12,513 nucleotides of DNA, taken from positions 1 through 12,513 of the forward strand of contig JAKAUD010000206.1 in assembly GCA_021827885.1 (NCBI GenBank). The letters run 5' to 3'. Below the pieces are notes generated by a model. The model searched no databases and was not told the origin of the DNA. It was given only the letters and a program-made list of their open reading frames with translations. Numbering within the stretch: the stretch's first letter is position 1; every line of letters starts with the position of its first letter. This DNA is from Thermoplasmata archaeon (GTDB lineage Archaea; Thermoplasmatota; Thermoplasmata; Thermoplasmatales; Thermoplasmataceae). Made by a program: the position numbers and the translations under genes. Below are positions 7,945-12,513 of the stretch, piece by piece.

Positions 7945-8306
7945 GTGACTGCAAGAACAAGGAGGAGATGGCTGCCTGAGGAGAAGATGGCAGTCATAAA
8001 GGAAGTGCAGGAGAAGGGATCGGTTGCTGAAACATGCAGGAAGTACTTTATTGACCCTGCAATGTACTACCGCTGGAAGGAATCATACGATCCATTCGGA
8101 ATAGACGAATAGACGGACTGAAGGCATATGCCAGGAGGATGGAGCCCGGCATGAGGAAGCTCATCAGGGAGAATGCAAGGCTCAAGAAGCTCCTTGCAGA
8201 GAAGGAGCTGGCCAATGAGATGCTGAGCGAAGCTTTAGAAGACAGAGGATGGAAAGGAAATGACAGTCATTGCCGCCGATTACATCGGCAGAGGCGTCAA
8301 TGCCTC
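7945..8306 (+). pseudogene. IS3-family OrfA, disrupted by an 8-bp tandem duplication
   Basis: The GTG at 7945 (GGAGGGAG upstream) opens VTARTRRRWLPEEKMAVIKE, followed by an HTH (SVAETCRKYFIDPAMYYRW). The frame then stops at TAG 8110-8112. GAATAGAC occurs twice in tandem at 8099-8106 and 8107-8114; removing one copy restores a continuous protein PFGIDGLKAYARRMEPGMRK followed by a zipper-like helix (ENARLKKLLAEKELANEML). The duplication is therefore the inactivating event. The downstream part overlaps the start of orfB. Confidence 0.8.
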
Positions 8307-9176
8307 TGAAGCATCGAGGATGCTTCACATCCATCGATGCTCCATTTACAGGCGACCAGCCTGGCCGCTGTTGCCGAGGGGCAGGAAACCATCTTCCATG
8401 ACAGTCAGGACAGGCACAGGTGAGACTGCCCCGTCGGCAACACTGAAGTTGCTTCTGAGATGGAGCATCTGCTTTCCAGGGAGTTTGTATGCTACGGTTA
8501 CAGGAAGGTGACGAAACACCTGCAGCACACCGGCTTTTCAATCAACAGGAAGAAGGTGTTCAGGCTGATGTCCGAACACTCACTGCTCAACCACACTTAC
8601 AACAAACGCAGCCCTGTAAGGAGGGTAGTGGAATCAAAGATCGTTGTCTCCGCTCCCAATGAGGTCTGGGAGATGGATATCGAGTATGTCTGGATCGCAG
8701 GTGATGCAGGGAATGTATTCCTGCTGGCAATCATCGACTGTTTCACAAGAGAGGTAGTGGCACACTACCTCGGGCATCACTGCAACGGCGGTGATGTCAG
8801 GGAAACGCTGTTGAGCGCTTTCCACAGGAGAGGAATAGGTGAGATAGATGCAGTCCGAATAAGGAACGACAACGGCACCCAGCTCATCTGCAGGAGGGTT
8901 GAGGAGATGCTGGCATTCATGAACATTGCACATGAGCGAATCCATCCCGCCACTCCAAGAGAGGATGCACACATAGAGTCGTTCAACTCTATACTGGAGA
9001 AGGAGTTAATGAGGAGGTTCGAGTTCGACAGTTTCACACATGCCGAACAGACAATCTCCAGGTTCATCAATTTCTACAACAGCGAGAGACTGCATTCAGG
9101 AGTTGGTTACTACGCGCCAGGACAGGCCTGCCTGAAATGGAAGGAAATATCAATGGAGGAGGTATTCAATGAATAA
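8260..9176 (+). pseudogene. IS3-family OrfB (DDE transposase) with an internal frameshift
   Basis: The ATG at 8260 (GGAAAGG upstream) gives MTVIAADYIGRGVNASEASR, a normal OrfB N-terminus up to about RGRKPSSMTV. Between about 8421 and 8445 the frame changes: the family pattern resumes in another frame as NTEVASEMEHLLSREFVCYG and runs to the stop at 9176. Counting from the ATG at 8460, the catalytic residues are D73 (WEMDIEYV), D137 (IRNDNGTQ) and E173 (DAHIESFNS), with correct D35E spacing. The catalytic core is intact but cannot be joined to its N-terminus without a shift. A product starting at 8460 would lack the HTH_21 part. Confidence 0.85.
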
Positions 9177-9669
9177 GCGGATCTTGTCTCACAATAAGGG
9201 GTCAAACCACAAAGGAGACGTCATAACCAGAACAGTGATTGGTTTGTTGAGTAATCATTTACCTAGAGATTATACAATTGCCGAACCGAATGGATATATC
9301 GATGGATGCCCCGTAGAATTTGATATCCTGATTTTGAGGAAGAATTCAGTCCCGGTCCTGCCATACTCGAACGTCCACGAACGGGAAGACGGAAAGTCAA
9401 TCATAGAGTGCAAGAAACAAGGATTCTTCTACAAGAAGAGTTTGTCCCAAACCAAGATAGTAGAGAACTTTAAGAATCTCGAACGCGCTGGCTTGCCATA
9501 TAAATACATCACCATTAGGGAAAGCAGGAGAATAATAGAAGCCACACGCTCCGTTTTGCCAGAAGATAAATCGTTCTTCTTGGGGATTTCTGCTGAAAAG
9601 TGGATAAATGGTGAGTGGGAAAGATTCGTTAAGAGTGTGATGGCATACTTAAATTGCAAACAAAAGTGA
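9169..9669 (+). CDS. PD-(D/E)XK nuclease-like protein of unknown function
   Basis: I do not recognise the family. The 166-residue protein has the outline of a small restriction-endonuclease fold: an N-terminal helix region with NHKGDVITRTVIGLL, then EFDILIL (D52), then a strand with SIIECKKQG (E80-C-K82), fitting a D...ExK metal site. Later segments alternate helices and strands, ending KWINGEWERFVKSVMAYL. No membrane segment is visible. GGAGGT precedes the ATG at 9169, but that start lies inside IS3 orfB and overlaps its stop by 8 bp (ATGAATAA), so the first dozen residues probably come from the insertion sequence and the native start may have been lost. It lies 59 bp before the HEPN-like gene on the same strand. 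Confidence 0.6.
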   Translation: MNKRILSHNKGSNHKGDVITRTVIGLLSNHLPRDYTIAEPNGYIDGCPVEFDILILRKNSVPVLPYSNVHEREDGKSIIECKKQGFFYKKSLSQTKIVENFKNLERAGLPYKYITIRESRRIIEATRSVLPEDKSFFLGISAEKWINGEWERFVKSVMAYLNCKQK

Positions 9670-9728
9670 ATCTATGCGTTGAGATCTGAGGGTCTTCTAT
9701 GCCACCTTGAAAGGAGAATGAAAAACTG

Positions 9729-10820
9729 TTGGACGCCAACCTGATTTTGTCATCAACACTTGGTTGTTTTAAAAGAGTGATTCGATGTAATCATCAACTC
9801 TATAAGGTTAATTACGCATCTTCCACTATCGTGACACCCCAGACGCCCTCTCCTAAAGAGATAGAAGACTTGGTTGACTCCTATGTCGATTGCTGGGCTA
9901 CTGGCAAGAGCGGTTTCAATATTCCAGGCATGGCAGGAATTGAGAATCCCCGAATCATACACACTAACAATCTCGGGCCCTGCGAAGCTCAGTTCCTTGT
10001 GTTTGCCACTCAGCAGGATGGGAAATGGATATGGAGATATCAAATCCACACGTTTCCTTACTCTTTAGTGACCTATCTGCCTATAATTCTCACCAGATCA
10101 TTCAAAGCTCAAGCGATAAATTTCGATCATAGAGTCTTTTGGTCATGGATCGCTCAAATCTTTCTCGACCCAAGAAATCAAAACACGGCACAAGAGCGCG
10201 AATTGATAGGAGCGATAAAGCTTCTAATGAGATTGAACTTTGCCACACTAAAGCAACCGCCGTTGAGTGATGAATTCTCGAAGCTGAACCGGGTAATTGA
10301 TGCAGTTGTGGACTATCACGTGATTGAAATTGTCAGCAACTCTCTGATGTTGGCCACTGTTTTGTCGTATCCTGTTTTGGAGGGCCTTCTCAAGTCAAAG
10401 TGCAGCGCATATGTCGACATGGATGGTAATGTGACTTCAACCTTTACGTTAAGCTTTAGAAGCAACCCATTTCAAGTAGGTGAAAAAGTAAGCAGCTTAA
10501 AAACACTGTTGACACTTTTCGAGGAAAAGGTTGCGGGAGCAACCACCACATCGCTTCTGAACAGATTCAAGTCAGAAGTAGAGAGAATCTTCAACCCAAT
10601 CGCCAGTGTATATGACTTGATATACAACTGGCGAAACAACACGTTACATGGTAGTAACATGAGACAGTCCACATTCGGGGTAGTGATGAATCTAATCTGC
10701 TTACTTCTGCTCGATACTGCTGTGACCACTTATCAAGCATTGGCGAGCTCGTTTTCCAATAGACCACAAATGCCTGGCTATTCAGATCCTTGGCGGTTCT
10801 ATCCACCTGCCCTTTTCTAG
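9729..10820 (+). CDS. Uncharacterised protein with a C-terminal HEPN-type R-X4-H motif, putative RNase effector
   Basis: I do not recognise the whole protein. In its C-terminal third, YNWRNNTLHGS gives R302-N-N-T-L-H307, the R-X4-H signature with a polar residue after R that marks HEPN ribonucleases; predicted helices on both sides (KTLLTLFEEKV and VVMNLICLLLLDTAVTTYQA) fit the HEPN four-helix bundle. The N-terminal 200 residues are mixed (PGMAGIENPRIIHTNNLGP, DGKWIWRYQIHTFPYS) with no motif I can name and could be a sensor or binding domain. The start is TTG at 9729; GGAG is 12 bases upstream, and an ATG at 9718 is out of frame and stops at once, so the start is uncertain. A toxin or abortive-infection role is inferred from the motif and context only. 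Confidence 0.6.
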   Translation: MDANLILSSTLGCFKRVIRCNHQLYKVNYASSTIVTPQTPSPKEIEDLVDSYVDCWATGKSGFNIPGMAGIENPRIIHTNNLGPCEAQFLVFATQQDGKWIWRYQIHTFPYSLVTYLPIILTRSFKAQAINFDHRVFWSWIAQIFLDPRNQNTAQERELIGAIKLLMRLNFATLKQPPLSDEFSKLNRVIDAVVDYHVIEIVSNSLMLATVLSYPVLEGLLKSKCSAYVDMDGNVTSTFTLSFRSNPFQVGEKVSSLKTLLTLFEEKVAGATTTSLLNRFKSEVERIFNPIASVYDLIYNWRNNTLHGSNMRQSTFGVVMNLICLLLLDTAVTTYQALASSFSNRPQMPGYSDPWRFYPPALF

Positions 10821-10966
10821 ATTTCGCGGAACGATATAGCCCAAACCGCTCATAAAGATGTCATATGTACATTTGACCCTACATTAGATATGCTCAATCG
10901 GGCGACTGTATTTTGCTCGCAACTTACTTAAGATTTCAACCAGCCATGCACTTTCCGGACTCAAGG

Positions 10967-11473
10967 CTATGGGTTTAGACCAAGAGTTTCCCATTTGTTC
11001 TTTTGAGCCAGTATTTCAGAAGCGTAGTGTGCATACTTTCCGGTGAGATATAATGCTCTGTGAGTGCTGTTGGGATCATGAGGGCGTCCCTTTCTACCCG
11101 GCAATCCCAGCCACCTTTTGAAGTCCTCCTCTATGATGCGATCTAAGTCAGTTGTTTTGAATATGTAATAGTCGGGCTGGGATTGGGGTTCCTTTAGATC
11201 CACCAATATGGTGTAATCCTCCTCGCCCACCTCATGAAACACTTTACCGTCCTTCTTTGCTACCCATTGCCAAGCCGTTGAAGTGCCGGACTTAGTCTTC
11301 GCTCTTATCCTAACTGTTTTGGTTTGATTCGTGGCCAAAATATCTAGGTGAGGGGCGTTACGTGGGACCAATCCTGCTGTAATTCCATTTCTCAACAATT
11401 CGCCAACTATGAAATACTCACCAGCATTTCCAACCAATCCTCCTTTGCCTTCCTTGACAATCCCCATACGCAT
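10967..11473 (-). CDS. Conserved hypothetical protein, restriction-endonuclease-like fold with altered motif
   Basis: The 168-residue product has a pattern I recall from a widespread uncharacterised family: VGNAGEYFIVGELLRNGI, then LVPRNAPHLDILATN, then a strand TVRIRAKTKS, then WQWVAKKDGKVFHE, and a C-terminal PGRKGRPHDPNSTHRAL. The order (helix with E19/E25, D44, then a strand ending K59) resembles the PD-(D/E)XK fold, but the residue two before the lysine is R57 where active enzymes have E or Q, so it may be inactive or bind nucleic acid only. Some members of this family may carry misleading enzyme names in databases. It is convergent with the HEPN-like gene and leaderless, with its own TATA box. 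Confidence 0.7.
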   Translation of the reverse strand: MRMGIVKEGKGGLVGNAGEYFIVGELLRNGITAGLVPRNAPHLDILATNQTKTVRIRAKTKSGTSTAWQWVAKKDGKVFHEVGEEDYTILVDLKEPQSQPDYYIFKTTDLDRIIEEDFKRWLGLPGRKGRPHDPNSTHRALYLTGKYAHYASEILAQKNKWETLGLNP

Positions 11474-11489
11474 GTGATTTACTACGGTC

Positions 11490-11497
11490 TATTAAAA
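11490..11497 (-). promoter_or_regulatory. Archaeal TATA box for the 10967-11473 gene
   Basis: TTTTAATA on the minus strand begins 24 nt before the ATG at 11473, and no Shine-Dalgarno is present. This spacing puts transcription start at or next to the start codon, so the gene is probably transcribed leaderless. Confidence 0.6.
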
Positions 11498-11618
11498 TCC
11501 GATCATTACTACAAGAGATGAATGGACTCTCAACTATTGCACCGAACCGATTCCACTAAGGGGACAATGTACCGATTCTGCTGTAATTTCCTGATCCTGT
11601 ACCTTCACCCTGCTCACC

Positions 11619-11960
11619 TCAACTCTCTTCCAGACTAAGATATTTTTTCCCTGTCAGCCACTCCTCATTTATGTCCATCAGTATGGACACAGCCAGTCGC
11701 AGCAGCGACTGCTCACCTGGAAAGGCACCGACTTTCCTTGTCCTCCTCTTCAACACCAGATTTATGCGTTCGAGCATGTTTGTTGTTCGCGATAGCCTCC
11801 AGCACTGCCTTGGAAAGCTAGGCTCCCTGACATACATAACATGACGGCGTCGGCCGCAGCGGATGACAGCTGCGGCCACATCGGACGCAACATGGTGTTT
11901 ATGGAGAAACGGCTTGTAAGAAGGGAATAAAGATCACGGAAGGGCAAATCTGTACGACTC
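11619..11960 (-). pseudogene. IS256-family transposase, C-terminal remnant
   Basis: The open segment from 11879 down to 11619 contains RTTNMLERINLVLKRRTR, then KVGAFPGEQSLLRLAVSIL and INEEWLTGKKYL, the diagnostic C-terminus of IS256 (mutator-type, Transposase_mut) enzymes. The catalytic DDE region is absent: upstream, at 11880-11960, the readings are short and out of frame before the next gene begins, so perhaps four fifths of the gene is gone. GGGGACAATGTACCGATTC at 11560-11578 lies just beyond the stop where an IS256 terminal repeat would be, but its partner is missing. Confidence 0.8.
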
Positions 11961-11985
11961 ACATTAGACGGAAATCAATATATAG

Positions 11986-11993
11986 TTTTAAGA
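11986..11993 (+). promoter_or_regulatory. Candidate TATA box for the 12012 gene
   Basis: TTTTAAGA begins 26 nt upstream of the ATG at 12012 in a strongly AT-rich stretch, with no Shine-Dalgarno sequence before the start. This fits leaderless archaeal transcription; other AT runs nearby (ATATATAG at 11977-11984) could serve instead. Confidence 0.4.
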
Positions 11994-12011
11994 ATATTTA
12001 TAAGTGAAAAT

Positions 12012-12269
12012 ATGTCACACGAAAGGATAATAGAGGAGACCAAGGCGGAAAGATTCAAGAGGGTTGCAAATAGGCGCGCAGTCTCTATCAATAAAGATCT
12101 TGATAAGTTGCATAAGGATATTTCATTGCTAGGAAATTGTTCTGACCGTAGGAAGTACGAGTTTAATGATAGCGAGATTCTTTCGCTTTTTTCTCTAATT
12201 GACAAGAAATTTAATGATGCTTCTAAATTACTGAAAAAGACAAGGAAGAGTTTCCGTGTGCGTAAATAG
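12012..12269 (+). CDS. Small basic conserved hypothetical protein
   Basis: The 85-residue protein opens MSHERIIEETKAERFKRVAN, followed by a two-part helical pattern: NRRAVSINKDLDKL, then SLLGNCSDRRKYEFNDSEI, then LFSLIDKKFNDASKLL, and a basic tail KKTRKSFRVRK. The ERFxRxAxxR...LLGNCSxRxxYE arrangement resembles a small uncharacterised family that I recall from many bacteria and some mobile regions; no function is known to me. It lies between two transposase remnants. The net positive charge suggests nucleic-acid binding, which is inference. Confidence 0.65.
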   Translation: MSHERIIEETKAERFKRVANRRAVSINKDLDKLHKDISLLGNCSDRRKYEFNDSEILSLFSLIDKKFNDASKLLKKTRKSFRVRK

Positions 12270-12295
12270 GCGAAATTGGGGTCTAGCACATAAAC

Positions 12296-12513
12296 TCATG
12301 ATCTAGCACCCTTTGCCAGCAGACTGACATTGTGGCATATCTCCCTTGCAGGCACTTCGTTTCTCCTGCTCACTGGTTTCCTGCACCTGAGCCTCTCACC
12401 GAATATCACTTTCTCCATGTAGTAACGTGTTTCAGCCATGCTGCGCCTGTGGTACCTGCTACGGAACCTGTTCACGAATTTCATTGAGTAGTATGTCATG
12501 CTGTCAAATGCAT
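12296..12513 (-). CDS. IS4/IS5-superfamily transposase, C-terminal part, runs off right edge
   Basis: The frame is open from the right edge to TGA at 12296-12298. It contains YHRRSMAETRYYMEK, an exact Y-X2-R-X3-E-X6-K signature carrying the last acidic residue of the DDE triad, followed by FGERLRCRKPVSRRNEVPAR and a hydrophobic end (EICHNVSLL). This matches the C-terminus of DDE_Tnp_1 transposases. The N-terminal part with the first two aspartates lies beyond the window, so it cannot be said whether the gene is intact; the visible part shows no disruption. Confidence 0.8.
   Translation of the reverse strand, partial: AFDSMTYYSMKFVNRFRSRYHRRSMAETRYYMEKVIFGERLRCRKPVSRRNEVPAREICHNVSLLAKGARS

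Larger units (their letters stand above)
7852..9200 (+). mobile_element. Second IS3-family insertion sequence, degenerate
   Basis: An IS3-type orfA/orfB pair in the opposite orientation to the first copy. It is clearly a different IS3 lineage, since orfA and orfB sequences differ throughout. TGTACTG at 7852-7858 resembles the usual start of IS3-family terminal repeats and may mark the left end. The right end must fall soon after the orfB stop at 9176, but I found no good matching repeat or target duplication there. Both coding frames are broken. Confidence 0.75.

Noticed and set aside
8182..8541. Minus-strand open frame of 119 codons
   Set aside because: It is antisense to the degenerate IS3 transposase frames, which carry the family motifs.
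7857..9234. Possible IS3 terminal repeats TGTTCCGG (7857) and inverted CCAGAACA (to 9234), both followed inward by TTGACC at the same distance
   Set aside because: Only about 16 of 35 positions match, no target duplication flanks them, and the right end would fall inside the conserved part of the nuclease-like gene.
9753..10049. Minus-strand open frame of 98 codons
   Set aside because: It is a shadow of the HEPN-like gene, with no start signal or pattern of its own.
10821..10966. Gap between convergent genes examined for a tRNA, terminator hairpin or small gene
   Set aside because: No cloverleaf, strong hairpin with T-run, or convincing reading frame was seen.
11547..11578. Short direct repeat CCGATTC near the IS256 remnant
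   Set aside because: Seven bases repeated once is expected by chance in this length; no array or CRISPR structure is present anywhere in the window.

Overview
The window looks like a mobile-element-rich defence island from an archaeon, possibly a member of the Thermoplasmatales. The signs are moderate GC, arginine codons dominated by AGG/AGA, isoleucine often ATA, Shine-Dalgarno sequences matching the archaeal GGAGGTGAT type, and at least one leaderless gene with a TATA box about 24 nt before its start codon. The taxonomic guess is inference; no rRNA or tRNA gene is present to confirm it.

Layout. Positions 1-about 870 (minus) hold the 5' part of an IS110-family element: a frameshifted DEDD transposase running off the left edge, plus a hairpin-rich 5' leader where a bridge RNA would lie. 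Positions about 871-2061 (minus) hold an apparently intact IS3-family element with orfA and orfB. From about 2062 the DNA becomes AT-rich: a small broken ORF (2197-2447) leads into hsdS (2458-3729) and hsdR (3730-6825) of a Type I restriction-modification system. A TIR-domain gene (6870-7679) and a short ORF that overlaps it by ATGA (7676-7879) follow on the same strand. No hsdM is in the window. A second IS3-family element (about 7852-9200, plus) is degenerate, with an 8-bp tandem duplication breaking orfA and a further frameshift in orfB.

Downstream come a PD-(D/E)XK-like gene (9169-9669), which begins inside the 3' end of the IS3 orfB, and a 363-residue protein (9729-10820) with an R-X4-H motif typical of HEPN ribonucleases. 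Converging on it is a 168-residue conserved hypothetical (10967-11473, minus) resembling a restriction-endonuclease fold with an altered active-site motif. The right end holds an IS256-family remnant (11619-about 11960, minus), a small conserved basic protein (12012-12269, plus) and the C-terminus of an IS4/IS5-superfamily transposase leaving the right edge.

How it may work. HsdS and HsdR normally act with HsdM; without it nearby the system is either served in trans or dead. The TIR protein sits where accessory suicide effectors sit in some hsd operons (PrrC in the EcoprrI locus is the known precedent), so it may be an NAD-consuming back-up effector. The ExK nuclease and HEPN gene form a second candidate two-gene module. 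Five insertion sequences of four families separate these cargo blocks, so the island is best read as repeatedly rearranged accessory DNA. Of the IS copies, only the first IS3 looks capable of making full transposase.
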